Positions 16,011 through 24,484 are shown, numbered from the stretch's first letter. The stretch is 64,000 nt of DNA from CBDFGQ01 sp965247295 (GCA_965247295.1 CBDFGQ010000007.1:372001-436000); one strand, 5' to 3'. A program made the numbers and translations. Notes: generated by a model not told the origin, from the sequence alone.

Positions 16011-16197
16011 GAACTGCCTGGTCCTTAACGGTGCCCATATAGGGATTATAGCGTGTAATCGCCTTCCTAGCAAACTCCTGTACGGCCCGGTGGGCACGGC
16101 AACATAGGCCGCACCGAAGGCGCCGGACTGGGGCTGTGCCCAGAACAATTAAGGGTAAATGCGGCTCCTATGGTTCACGATAAAGTGGTGAGATATG

Positions 16198-16206
16198 TGC
16201 TAAAAT
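16198..16206 (+). promoter_or_regulatory. Extended -10 promoter, probably giving a leaderless mRNA
   Basis: TGC-TAAAAT, with the -10 hexamer at 16201-16206, is an extended -10 element. The A of the ATG at 16213 lies seven bases after the hexamer, the expected transcription start. No Shine-Dalgarno sequence is present, so the mRNA may begin at its start codon. Confidence 0.45.
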
Positions 16207-16212
16207 GTACCT

Positions 16213-16743
16213 ATGCAGCAGCAACATGCGCCGCTACACTCCGACAGGCACAGGTCCTCCTTTAACCTTACCCTTATAGGTGGCCTTGCGATAACGGCCG
16301 TGGGGCTGTTTACCCTTCCCGAAGGTGCTCCTTGGTTCTTGATAGGGCTGGCCATCGTGGCCTGGGCGTGGTTTACCACACCGGCCCACTACATGATCTT
16401 CAACGACCGGCTGGTTATAGCCTATGGCAGGCCCAGGATTCGTCACGTATTATTCCGGCAGGTCGATCAGATCGACCCCAGGCTGGTCTTTGGCAGCAGA
16501 CTACTGGTGCGGATGAGCAGCGGCCGGCCGCTGCTCATCCAGCCGAGGGACATTGACGAGTTCAGGGATAAGTTCCAGAGCGCGCTGGACACGTACCGCG
16601 GCGACCATGGTGAAGGTGGCCCTCCTCCAGGGGAAGTGGAAGCGGAACGTGAGCAGCAGATGGACGTGGTGGAGCCGGATGGCGATCCAGGGTCCCAGTC
16701 GGAAGAGAGCAGCGACCAGGATACCTGGCGCCCAAGGGAATAG
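16213..16743 (+). CDS. Bacterial PH-domain membrane protein
   Basis: 176 residues. Two hydrophobic helices (about 18-36 and 40-56) are followed by a PH-like fold (about 58-128): HYMIFNDRLVIAYGRPRIR, VLFRQVDQIDPRLV, then SSGRPLLIQPRDIDEFRDKF. This is the arrangement of YdbS/YdbT-like bPH proteins. The C-terminal 45 residues are acidic and probably disordered. Function unknown; such proteins often sit at membranes. The gene is probably leaderless, and a perfect 30-bp palindrome lies inside it at 16511-16540. Confidence 0.7.
   Translation: MQQQHAPLHSDRHRSSFNLTLIGGLAITAVGLFTLPEGAPWFLIGLAIVAWAWFTTPAHYMIFNDRLVIAYGRPRIRHVLFRQVDQIDPRLVFGSRLLVRMSSGRPLLIQPRDIDEFRDKFQSALDTYRGDHGEGGPPPGEVEAEREQQMDVVEPDGDPGSQSEESSDQDTWRPRE
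16511..16540. repeat. Perfect 30-bp palindrome inside the PH-domain gene
   Basis: The 15 bases at 16511-16525 (beginning GGATGAGCAG) are exactly complementary, in reverse, to 16526-16540 (ending CTGCTCATCC), with no loop. The symmetry stops at 16510/16541. It codes for an ordinary part of the PH-like domain (RMSSGRPLLIQ), so it does not break the gene. Confidence 0.9.
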
Positions 16744-16791
16744 GGTCCCACCCTGGGCAGGTGACAAGTCAGTCCGTTTTGTTGCGGTAGC

Positions 16792-17631
16792 TCACTCTTC
16801 CACCCCCAGTTCCGAAGCCAGCTCTTGTCGCGTGTAGTTCTCTTTCCGGATTCGTAGGTCGAAATATACCAAAGTGGTCCCGATGTAGCCGAGCGGCGCT
16901 ACCAGGCTACCGGCAATCGCAAGAAGAATTCCTCCTGCTATAGGAGTTCCGGTGGACAAGATTAGCCCCGGTATAATAGCGACGATATACAGCATCACAA
17001 GCAGAACGACGAAACCGGTTCCCATGCCGAAGACCCTCCACCAGCTTCCCTTTACGAGTCCATGGCTTCGGCCGAGGGCCATCCTTGGCCCCCTCTTTCC
17101 CTCTATCATTATGGCCTGGGAATAGAAGTACCAGGTTACCCAGATATAAAAGAAAAGGGGAAGCCCGACGATTAACAGACTAAGAACAGCCGAGAGGAAG
17201 AGGGCAATTACGAAAACTAGAGTGCTGCAGACCAGGGACAAGAGCCTTTGGAAGGCCTCTTTGTAGCAGTGCCCGACGCTCGCCTTCCTGCCCACATGCT
17301 GAAGGGCCACGGCGAGGGCAAACGCGCCCGCGGCCAGGATATCCAGTACAACCCCGATTAGCAAGAATATAACTAAAAGGGGTATGCCCGGTACGAATTG
17401 CCCAAGTAGGAGCGGAACCTGTGCCGTAAGAGCGATGAAGTAGAAGGTCCAGAAGTTACGGGAATAGACTCGAAAGGTGTCACCTATCAGGTCCCCCAAA
17501 TCCCTGGGAACAAGGCTACCCGTTGCCTCTCTGGCCTGTCCGAAAGGACGAGCGCCCTCTAAATATGCGCTGCAGAGGCCGCAAAATCGGGCATGGGGAG
17601 CGTTCTCAGACCTGCAGGTGGGACATCTCAT
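16792..17631 (-). CDS. Zinc-ribbon multi-pass membrane protein
   Basis: About 279 residues from ATG 17631 (GTG 17643 is also in frame). The N-terminal zinc ribbon is MRCPTCRSENAPHARFCGLC (two CxxC pairs). It is followed by some six hydrophobic segments with the low-complexity pattern of the DUF975/GPDPase-membrane-domain type: FALAVALQHVGRKASVGHCY, then AIMIEGKRGPRMALGRSHGL. The latter, an alpha-helical amphipathic 'A-L-x-R-S' stretch, is characteristic of those membrane domains. Function unknown. The next upstream gene on the same strand is an RDD protein with the same kind of zinc ribbon, so the pair probably works together at the membrane. Confidence 0.65.
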   Translation of the reverse strand: MRCPTCRSENAPHARFCGLCSAYLEGARPFGQAREATGSLVPRDLGDLIGDTFRVYSRNFWTFYFIALTAQVPLLLGQFVPGIPLLVIFLLIGVVLDILAAGAFALAVALQHVGRKASVGHCYKEAFQRLLSLVCSTLVFVIALFLSAVLSLLIVGLPLFFYIWVTWYFYSQAIMIEGKRGPRMALGRSHGLVKGSWWRVFGMGTGFVVLLVMLYIVAIIPGLILSTGTPIAGGILLAIAGSLVAPLGYIGTTLVYFDLRIRKENYTRQELASELGVEE

Positions 17632-17721
17632 GTGATTTAGCACCCGTAGCGCCGCTACATACCGCCTGGCTCATTGACCGGCCTAATCGGTCGGCGTAAG
17701 CCTTCTCGGCGTGAATTGCCA

Positions 17722-18324
17722 CTACATCCTTCTGACGACGTAGGTCCCTGCGATCTTGTCGTGCCAGCCCTGCTTGCGGTGGTCAAATGCCACCCAGATG
17801 TAGCCCAGCAGAATCACGATTCCAGACACGAATTTGCCTATGATCTCCCGTAATGCTCCTCTCCAGAAGCTGATCCGTTCTCCTAACTCGTCTACAACCT
17901 CGATTCCCACCAGTCTTCTGCCGAGCGTCTGGCACTTCAGGTGCTTATAAATTACATATATGGTCAGAGGTAATATGAGAATCGAAAGGATAGGAACAAA
18001 AGTCCCAAGGACCCCCACTATAGTGAAGGCTACGCCGACAATGATCCCGTCCAGAATTTGCGCCGCGAGCCGTATCCAGAACCCCATGTAGTCTTGGCTT
18101 ACCTGAGCTTGTGGAATACCGACTGTCCTCCGCCGGCCTGGCAGTTGTTGTATCTCAGCCCCACAGCTGGCGCAGAACCTGGCGTTGCTAAGGTTTTCAT
18201 GCCCGCAGTTGCTGCAGTAGATAACCGACCGCGCCACTTCCGACGGCCCCTGCAGGGCAACGCTACAGTTGGTACAGTAGTGGGCTTCGGACGAGTTTTC
18301 GGCCCCGCAGTTGGGACATCTCAT
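17722..18324 (-). CDS. RDD-family membrane protein with two zinc ribbons
   Basis: 200 residues from ATG 18324 (GGGAG 11 bases upstream); the frame extends further but without homology. Two successive zinc ribbons are seen: MRCPNCGAENSSEAHYCTNC and IYCSNCGHENLSNARFCASC. The RDD domain follows, with R and D in GFWIRLAAQILDG, then TLGRRLVGIEVVDELG and RKQGWHDKIAGTYVV. RDD proteins are small three-helix membrane proteins, some implicated in ion transport. The zinc ribbons may mediate protein contacts. It is adjacent to, and on the same strand as, another zinc-ribbon membrane protein. Confidence 0.8.
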   Translation of the reverse strand: MRCPNCGAENSSEAHYCTNCSVALQGPSEVARSVIYCSNCGHENLSNARFCASCGAEIQQLPGRRRTVGIPQAQVSQDYMGFWIRLAAQILDGIIVGVAFTIVGVLGTFVPILSILILPLTIYVIYKHLKCQTLGRRLVGIEVVDELGERISFWRGALREIIGKFVSGIVILLGYIWVAFDHRKQGWHDKIAGTYVVRRM

Positions 18325-18628
18325 GTGCTGCTTCTCCCGACTCTCGGTGCGGCAGCACGTAGTGTACAATCACGGCCGGTGCTGCGCAACCTCGTCACCT
18401 CCATCCTCGCCAGCATATTAAGGGGCACGTATCTCGCTCGCCCTTGACGGTGACCCGATGAGGGCTGGCTGAGCCCGTCAGGACATCATGGCGGTGTCCT
18501 GCTGGTATAATTGGTAGGGAAACGGCGCGGCTTTAGTGGGCAAGTCCCCTCGCCGGAGAGCGGTACGTGATGGCCCGGTGTCTCCACCGGCAGCGGCTTC
18601 CACGACGCATAAATGAGGTAGGTGAGGA

Positions 18629-19945
18629 ATGGAGTTGGTAAAGAAGTACGAGGTACCGTGGGAGCAGCTCTGCTGGCGCTGCAGCACCGCCGACTTCGCC
18701 TTTGATTGTACAGATGAGCTCACCGCCCCTCTGGGGCTCATTGGCCAGGACAGGGCGCTGAAGGCCATCCAGTTCGGTCTGGAGGTAGACAAGCGCGGCT
18801 ATAATCTCTTTGTCACGGGGCTGACGGGCACGGGCAAGGCCTCGGCGATCAAGAGGCACGTCGAAGCTATTATAGACCGGCGCAAGGCCGATGGGGCCGA
18901 ATTCCCCATCCACGACTGGTGCTACATCCACAATTTCGCCGACCCCGATGTGCCTCAGATGCTTCGGCTGCCCAGGGGGCATGGCAAGCGGCTGCGTCAG
19001 GGTCTGGAGGAGCTACTGCGAACTCTGCGAGAAGAGATACCCAAGGTGTTCGCCAGTGAAGAATACGTCTCGCAACGGAAGCAGCTGGAGGAAGACGGCC
19101 GGGCCAGCTACCAGAAAAGGTTGCAGGAACTGGAGCGGGATGTGAGGGCCGAGAAATTCGGTCTGCAGGTTACGCCCTCCGGTGTGAATCTCTTTCCATT
19201 GACCGAGGAAGGAAAGGCCTTCCCTCCGGAGGAGTTCATGAGGCTGGGTGAGCAGGACAGGGCCGTCATCGACGATAAGCGGGAGAGGCTCCTTCAGCGG
19301 GTGCAGGAAACTATGGAGGCCCTGAAGAACATCGAAAAAGATTCTCAAGATAAGCTCAGGGACCTCGACAGGAGTGTGGGCGAGTTACGACTTTCCGACC
19401 TATTTCGCAAGCTGGTAGAAGACTCCGAGGGGCAGCCGGACGTGATGCAGTACCTGCAGCTGATGAAGGAGTATTCCCTCAATAATCTCAGCATTTTCAC
19501 CGGTGATGGAGTGCAGCAGCAGTCGATCCCCACTCAGGTGGGGCCCCAACTGCCCAGCACGACCCAGCGCAACCCCTTCTTGCCCTTCGACGTGAACGTC
19601 CTGGTGGACAACTCCGCTACCGAGGCGGCCCCCATTATCATTGAGTCCAACCCGACCTGGGGCAACCTCTTCGGCAGAATAGAGCGGCGCGCGTTCATGG
19701 GCGCCTATTTTAGCGACCACACCATGCTCAAGGCCGGCTCTATCCATCCGGCCAACGGGGGATATCTGGTACTTAACGTGAGGGATCTGCTTATGAACGC
19801 CGGTGTGTGGGAGGGGCTGAAGCGGGTCATACGCGACAAGCAGGTTGGCCTAGAGGACCCCGCCGTTCAGTCCGGACTCATAGCTCCCCAGGGTCTCAGG
19901 CCTCAGCCCATACCTTGGCCTCCCAAGGTATGGGCTGAGGCCTGA
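18629..19945 (+). CDS. Lon-like ATP-dependent protease, N-terminal fragment (gene split by a palindrome)
   Basis: 438 residues resembling the ATPase part of the COG1067 Lon-like proteases. It has GLIGQDRALKAIQFGLEV, the P-loop GLTGTGK (64-70), a long coiled-coil insert (about 130-260), the Walker-B region GGYLVLNVRDLL, and EDPAVQSGLIAPQGLRPQPI. Immediately after this, where homologues read on into a VKVVLIG-type strand, the sequence becomes an inverted copy of itself and the frame ends at TGA 19943-19945. Homology resumes at 19950 in another frame. The gene is therefore disrupted by a frameshift or an assembly error. TGAGG precedes the ATG. Without the downstream part it lacks sensor motifs and the protease domain. 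Confidence 0.85.
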   Translation: MELVKKYEVPWEQLCWRCSTADFAFDCTDELTAPLGLIGQDRALKAIQFGLEVDKRGYNLFVTGLTGTGKASAIKRHVEAIIDRRKADGAEFPIHDWCYIHNFADPDVPQMLRLPRGHGKRLRQGLEELLRTLREEIPKVFASEEYVSQRKQLEEDGRASYQKRLQELERDVRAEKFGLQVTPSGVNLFPLTEEGKAFPPEEFMRLGEQDRAVIDDKRERLLQRVQETMEALKNIEKDSQDKLRDLDRSVGELRLSDLFRKLVEDSEGQPDVMQYLQLMKEYSLNNLSIFTGDGVQQQSIPTQVGPQLPSTTQRNPFLPFDVNVLVDNSATEAAPIIIESNPTWGNLFGRIERRAFMGAYFSDHTMLKAGSIHPANGGYLVLNVRDLLMNAGVWEGLKRVIRDKQVGLEDPAVQSGLIAPQGLRPQPIPWPPKVWAEA

Positions 19946-19951
19946 GACCCT
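19890..19951. repeat. Perfect inverted repeat (29-bp arms, 4-nt loop) breaking the Lon-like gene
   Basis: The left arm 19890-19918 (beginning AGGGTCTCAGG) and the right arm 19923-19951 (ending CCTGAGACCCT) are exact reverse complements around CCTC. The left arm encodes the conserved GLRPQPIP. The right arm sits where about 36 nt of coding sequence would be expected in an intact homologue, and contains the stop codon. Arm symmetry ends abruptly at 19889/19952. No U tract follows, so it is not a classical terminator. Confidence 0.95.
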
Positions 19952-19961
19952 CTATCGGCTC

Positions 19962-21086
19962 TTGTCAACCCTCGACCGTGAGGACTTCTGGGAGATGTTC
20001 AAGGTCAAGGCCGAGTTCGACTATCAGATTGACCTGACGCCGGAGAGCGTGGCCGACTATTGCTCCTTCATCAGTGGCATCTGCTCGGCCGAGGAGCTAC
20101 TTCATGCCGACCGAAGTGGAGTGGCGCGCATAGTCGAGTATGGAGCAAGGCTGGTGGCCGACCAGACCAAACTCTCCTCTCGCTTCGGGCAGATACAAGA
20201 CGTGCTGATCGAAGGGGATTACTGGGCGCGCAAGGACGGGAGCTCAGTTATAACCGAGGACCATGTGAAGAAGGCGCTGGAAGAGAAGATATACCGCGTT
20301 AACCTGGTGGAAGAGAAGATGCGGCGTATGATGGCCGACGGCACCATAATGGTGGACCTTCAGGGAAAGGTGACGGGACAGGTCAACGGCCTGGTGGTCT
20401 ACGACCTGGGGAACTTTAGCTTCGGAAGGCCTGCACGCATAACCGCCAAGACCTTCGCGGGTCGTCGAGGGGTCATCAACATTGAGCGGGAGGCCCAGCT
20501 TAGCGGAAGGATCCACGACAAGGGAGTCCTCATCCTGAGCGGGTACCTGGGATCGAAATTCGCCCAGGAAAGGCCCCTCTCCCTGCCGGCGAGCCTGTCC
20601 TTTGAGCAGTCCTACGAAGGGGTGGAGGGGGACAGCGCCTCCTCCACGGAGCTGTACGCCATCCTGTCCAGCCTGGCTGAGCTGCCCATAAACCAGAGCA
20701 TCGCCATCACGGGATCGGTCAACCAGAAAGGGGAGATCCAGCCCATAGGCGGGGCAAACCAGAAAGTGGAGGGCTTTTACGATATTTGCCGCGTAAGTGG
20801 CTTGACCGGAGAGCAGGGTGCAATCGTACCCCACCAGAACGTCAAGAACCTGATGCTGCGAGAGGATGTGGTGGACGCTGTGCGGGAGGGCAAGTTCCAC
20901 ATCTACGCGGTCCGGACCATAGATGAGGGGATCGAGATCCTCACCGGTGCCCCTGCCGGGGAGCACCAGGCCAACGGGACCTATCCGGACGGTACGGTGA
21001 ACTATCTGGTTGACAAACGGCTTCAGGAACTGGCCCAGTCCCTACGAGGCTTCGCCGCCGGAGTAATGGGCGAGGTGGTGGGCTAG
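19962..21086 (+). CDS. Lon-like ATP-dependent protease, C-terminal fragment
   Basis: The open frame starts at TTG 19962, but homology already begins around 19950 (LYRLLSTLD). It carries the end of the AAA+ module (FKVKAEFDYQ, LHADRSGVARIVEYGARL) and the Lon-type serine protease domain. The catalytic dyad would be S225 in GDSASSTEL and K268 in GGANQKVEGF, both present. No ribosome-binding site precedes the TTG, so it would be translated only if the two halves are really one gene. A 21-kb-side neighbour ends six bases after it on the opposite strand. Confidence 0.85.
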   Translation: MSTLDREDFWEMFKVKAEFDYQIDLTPESVADYCSFISGICSAEELLHADRSGVARIVEYGARLVADQTKLSSRFGQIQDVLIEGDYWARKDGSSVITEDHVKKALEEKIYRVNLVEEKMRRMMADGTIMVDLQGKVTGQVNGLVVYDLGNFSFGRPARITAKTFAGRRGVINIEREAQLSGRIHDKGVLILSGYLGSKFAQERPLSLPASLSFEQSYEGVEGDSASSTELYAILSSLAELPINQSIAITGSVNQKGEIQPIGGANQKVEGFYDICRVSGLTGEQGAIVPHQNVKNLMLREDVVDAVREGKFHIYAVRTIDEGIEILTGAPAGEHQANGTYPDGTVNYLVDKRLQELAQSLRGFAAGVMGEVVG

Positions 21087-21092
21087 AGACGG

Positions 21093-21836
21093 CTATTGGG
21101 AGGTCCCGGGCGGTAGGTGGGTGCGCCGAATATTGGACCGGCGCGCCACTCCTGGGTATTCGCCCGCGTCAAGGACCCAGGCTACCCGCCCCACCAGGGA
21201 CTCCGCCTCCTCCCGGTCCAGCAGCCTCAGTAGCTCCAGGACCCTTCCCGTCGGGCTTTTCAGCTCCTCCCTGAAGCCTGAAAGCGCATGCAGGAGGTGG
21301 GCTGGAACCGGTTCGCCGCTGAAGTCCCAGATGACGGTTCTAATCTTGACCTGGGCATGAAAGGTGAGGCCGTGGTCAATAGCCCACACGGTTCCCTCGG
21401 GGTCCAGGATACAGTGGGCGGCCTTGCGGTCGGTGTTGTTGCTCACCAGGTCAAAGGCGGCGATCATCCTCAGTTCGTCGGTGTGAGATTCCCTGAGGCT
21501 GAAATAGTTGACACGGGGGTCGTGCTCCACGAAGAGCTGTAGGGAGCCAACGCCGTAGGCCCCATCCCGAATAACAGTGGTGGGGACGAAGTTCCAGCCG
21601 AGGATGCTACTCAAAAGATACGCCGCGTACTCCCGTTTGTAGAGGGTGCCGCTGGGGAAGTCCCACAGGGGCATCTCCCCGTCCCTGGGCTTGTATACCG
21701 CCCTGCATTCCTCGGAGCCGTTGCGGACCTGTACCAGGAAGGTATAGTTGGAGCCCCAGGGAGATAACTCCAAGGAGGTGATCTCTCCCAGGTTAAGAAG
21801 CTGGACCGTTTCTTGCTGCCCTGGACCCACAGTCAT
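21093..21836 (-). CDS. SCO1664-family protein (PI3/PI4-kinase-like fold)
   Basis: 247 residues. WGSNYTFLVQV and CRAVYKPRDGEMPLWDFPSG form an N-lobe-like part with the nucleotide-binding lysine. FDLVSNNTDRKAAHCIL and VWAIDHGLTFH supply the Asp/Asn and DHG motifs of the phosphatidylinositol-kinase-like fold. These motifs and the length match the SCO1664 family, which in Actinobacteria lies beside a DUF3090 gene and a histidine-phosphatase gene. The DUF3090 gene is indeed next upstream here, 93 bases away. The substrate of the family is not established. Confidence 0.8.
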   Translation of the reverse strand: MTVGPGQQETVQLLNLGEITSLELSPWGSNYTFLVQVRNGSEECRAVYKPRDGEMPLWDFPSGTLYKREYAAYLLSSILGWNFVPTTVIRDGAYGVGSLQLFVEHDPRVNYFSLRESHTDELRMIAAFDLVSNNTDRKAAHCILDPEGTVWAIDHGLTFHAQVKIRTVIWDFSGEPVPAHLLHALSGFREELKSPTGRVLELLRLLDREEAESLVGRVAWVLDAGEYPGVARRSNIRRTHLPPGTSQ

Positions 21837-21929
21837 ACTGAAGTGTCGCGCCGGCTATCCAGCCCGGTACCCTCAGCCCTTGGGCTGGTGCCCAATCCCG
21901 CATAACGCCCGCAGTGAATATGGACAGCC

Positions 21930-22451
21930 CTAGGGAGAGAGAGGCGCGTGGCCGTTTGACCGGGGGCACACGTGTCCATCCGGGTTGATGGGTTGCCCGC
22001 AGAGAAAGCATCGGGGCCTACCCGCGGCGCATACCTTGAGTGCCTCCTTGGCAAGCTCATCTCCCTGACGCAGGGTGATCCAGAAACTCAAAGTGGCGGG
22101 ACCGTCTTCCGGTTCCTCGATGTCGTGAGCGAGAAGTAGCAGGCTGTTGCTGGAGCTGTCGTGTCCCAAGGCAAGTTTCCCGACCTTGAAATCAACGGAG
22201 GTGATCCCGCCGCTCCAGGGAGGGTGGGGCGGCTCTCCGTCCATTTGCCTTGCGCTGTCCGACACTGAGCCGACTATTCGCTCTATGTGGATAGCCAGCT
22301 GGGAGAGTTGCTCCTTTTCCAGCCATAAGGAGGCCGATGCTGCCCCCGACTCGATAACCAGCCGGAAGGTCCTTTCGCCGGGGACGCCCATGGCCTCGGC
22401 ATTAATGCGTGATGGTCCCCCGAATTCGTATCGTGCCCCACTGGCATCCAT
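21930..22451 (-). CDS. DUF3090-family protein
   Basis: 173 residues from ATG 22451 (GGAG just upstream). GVPGERTFRLVIESG, WLEKEQLSQLAIHIERI and a C-terminal zinc ribbon (CAAGRPRCFLCGQPINPDGH) are the family landmarks. Function unknown. Conserved linkage to SCO1664-type genes in Actinobacteria and Chloroflexota suggests a shared process. The usual third partner, a phosphoglycerate-mutase-like phosphatase (MSMEG_4193 type), is missing from this locus. Confidence 0.85.
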   Translation of the reverse strand: MDASGARYEFGGPSRINAEAMGVPGERTFRLVIESGAASASLWLEKEQLSQLAIHIERIVGSVSDSARQMDGEPPHPPWSGGITSVDFKVGKLALGHDSSSNSLLLLAHDIEEPEDGPATLSFWITLRQGDELAKEALKVCAAGRPRCFLCGQPINPDGHVCPRSNGHAPLSP

Positions 22452-22586
22452 CACCACTCCATGTTATTGGATTGTCGACGGTTCTTACAAGCCCGGGATA
22501 GGCGGCCAATCGGCTGTAAGCTTGACCGCGGGCCGCATTTCGGCAAGCTCGCCGCACTAATGGCTAACCTGTAAGATACCGGGGAG

Positions 22587-24236
22587 CTATGCAAAGGCGC
22601 CCCTGTGGGATGAGGCGGTTTCCTCGCAAGTGATGAACTCCAGCAGCGCGGCCTTACCATCCTGGGTAGCCCGGCGAGCACGCTTGATGGCGGGCGCGAT
22701 CTCCGCCGGGTGCTCGACGCGCTCCGCGTAGCCACCCATGGCCTTGGCCATGTCGGAGTAGTCGCCTCCCAGGTCCCTGGCCCTGTAGAGCTCGTGTGAG
22801 ACCTTCATGGAGTTGACCTCCGCGGCCATCGTGGAGTTGTTGGGGACTAGGGTAAGGATGGGTAGTCCGCAGCGTACCGCCGTCTCGAAGTCCAGCCCCA
22901 CCATACCGAAGGCGGCGTCACCCATCCAGTTGATGGACAGCTTGTCTGGGGCCGCCAGCTTCGCCCCTATAGCCAGTCCCAGTCCCGTACCCAGTCCGTG
23001 TGACTTTCCCCAGCCTAGGTAGCTCCTGGGGCCGGCTGCTTGATAGAAGGGTACCATCTGGTCCCGCGGTCCGCCGGAGTCGTGGGTAACGATGGCCTCC
23101 GAGGGGTCTACCGTCTGCATGAGCTCCCAGATCACCCGGTAGGGGGTCATGGGGACCTCATCGGAAGTGAGCTTGGGCATCCACTGGCCGAGCCACTCCG
23201 CCCTCACCGCACTAATCTCCTGGGATACGAAGCCGTCTTCGGACCTGGGCTTACCGCCTAGCCGGTCCTTGACCGCCTCGATGAGCTGGAGGAGCACCAG
23301 CCCGGCGTCGCCCACGATGGCGTGGTCAATGGGGTAGTCCTTGTTAATGTCGCCTGGGTCATTGGTGGCCTGGATCATCACTTTTCCGCTGGGGATGGTG
23401 ATAGTCATGCCGTGGCGTGTAAAGCTCGTGCCGATGCCGCACACCACGTCCGCCTTGCCCAAGAAGTGGACCACGGGACCTGTCGTGGTCGCCGCGCCCG
23501 TGCCCAGCGATAGGGGGTGGTCCTCGGGGAAGCCGCTCTTGCCTGCGAGCGTCGTCATAACCGGCGCCTCCAGCAGCTCCGCGAGCTGCACCAACGCCTC
23601 GCTGGCCTGTGCGTAAAGCACGCCCTGGCCCGCGTAGATCACCGGGCAGTCGGCCTCCACCAGTACTCGGGCCGCATCGTCCACGTCCCTGGGGTTTCCG
23701 GCGGGTAGGACAGGCTTGACCGGCTCGTAGGCCAGGGCCCGCTCGTCCACCTCCTCGTGAGCGACGTCCGCCGGGATCTCCACCATGGCAGGCCCGGGAC
23801 GGCCCAGCTTCATGTTGCTGAAGGCGCGGCGCATGATCTGGGATACCCGCTCCCCGCTGTTGATGCTCTCCACCGATTTTGTCACCGCGCCGTAGACTCC
23901 CACGGAATTGAAGTGGGGCGCGATTCCCGCCCTTACCTTGGGATGGCCCATAGGGAGGAGGAGGACTGGGACCGAGTCGGAGTAGGCCGTAGATACGCCA
24001 GCGAAGGCGTTCTCGGCTCCCGGCCCGTACTGCATAGTGAAGACGCCGGGGGGCGACCCGTTGGTCACCCGGCTGAAGCCATCTGCGATGCCCACACCAA
24101 CCCGCTCCTGCCGGCAGACTATGGGCCTTATCCCCGCCGCCGCGGCTGCCTCGATGGTGGGGGTGGTGGGATAACAAGGAAGGTACTTAACGCCCTCCCG
24201 TTTGAGTATCTCCGCGATGGCGTCCACTACCTTCAT
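22587..24236 (-). CDS. Thiamine-diphosphate-dependent enzyme (acetolactate-synthase-like)
   Basis: 549 residues. The N-terminal PYR domain has the cofactor-activating glutamate E44 in CRQERVGVGIADGF. A central domain (about 190-330) follows. The C-terminal PP domain has the ThDP/Mg motif GDAAFGMVGLDFETAV followed by LPILTLVPNN. It resembles the large subunit of acetolactate synthase and relatives such as oxalyl-CoA decarboxylase or sulfopyruvate decarboxylase, but no ilvN or ilvC is next to it. The reaction is therefore left open. The promoter at 24289-24317 probably drives it. Confidence 0.8.
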   Translation of the reverse strand: MKVVDAIAEILKREGVKYLPCYPTTPTIEAAAAAGIRPIVCRQERVGVGIADGFSRVTNGSPPGVFTMQYGPGAENAFAGVSTAYSDSVPVLLLPMGHPKVRAGIAPHFNSVGVYGAVTKSVESINSGERVSQIMRRAFSNMKLGRPGPAMVEIPADVAHEEVDERALAYEPVKPVLPAGNPRDVDDAARVLVEADCPVIYAGQGVLYAQASEALVQLAELLEAPVMTTLAGKSGFPEDHPLSLGTGAATTTGPVVHFLGKADVVCGIGTSFTRHGMTITIPSGKVMIQATNDPGDINKDYPIDHAIVGDAGLVLLQLIEAVKDRLGGKPRSEDGFVSQEISAVRAEWLGQWMPKLTSDEVPMTPYRVIWELMQTVDPSEAIVTHDSGGPRDQMVPFYQAAGPRSYLGWGKSHGLGTGLGLAIGAKLAAPDKLSINWMGDAAFGMVGLDFETAVRCGLPILTLVPNNSTMAAEVNSMKVSHELYRARDLGGDYSDMAKAMGGYAERVEHPAEIAPAIKRARRATQDGKAALLEFITCEETASSHRGAFA

Positions 24237-24288
24237 AGCCCGCCCCCTCTCTTCATATGCCCACCGATGGCTGAACTCTAGTCCGTCA

Positions 24289-24317
24289 ATTGTACTGCCA
24301 ACCCCTTAAAGGGACAA
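24289..24317 (-). promoter_or_regulatory. Promoter of the ThDP-enzyme gene
   Basis: On the minus strand: TTGTCC (24317-24312), 17-nt spacer, TACAAT (24294-24289). It is placed about 50 nt before the ATG at 24236. Good spacing and 4/6 and 5/6 matches. Confidence 0.55.
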
Positions 24318-24380
24318 GAAGCCCTTTGCGGACCACGTCTTTGGCGTACAATGCAACCAGACGGCGAGAGTGTTGGAATT

Positions 24381-24409
24381 TTGACGGGTATTGCACGCAG
24401 CACTATGCT
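24381..24409 (+). promoter_or_regulatory. Candidate promoter reading into the relic region
   Basis: TTGACG (24381-24386), 17-nt spacer, TATGCT (24404-24409). Transcription would start near 24416 and cover the small frame at 24485. Confidence 0.45.
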
Positions 24410-24484
24410 ACAGTCCGTAAGGAATTCGTCCCCGGTGTGGACACGGGGCACGGGAAGTGTCCGTTAGGAGAATTTAGGTGAGTC

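Noticed and set aside
19890..19951. Programmed translational bypass or a transcription terminator at the palindrome
   Set aside because: No take-off/landing codon pair or U tract is evident; mutation or artefact explains the exact inverted copy better.
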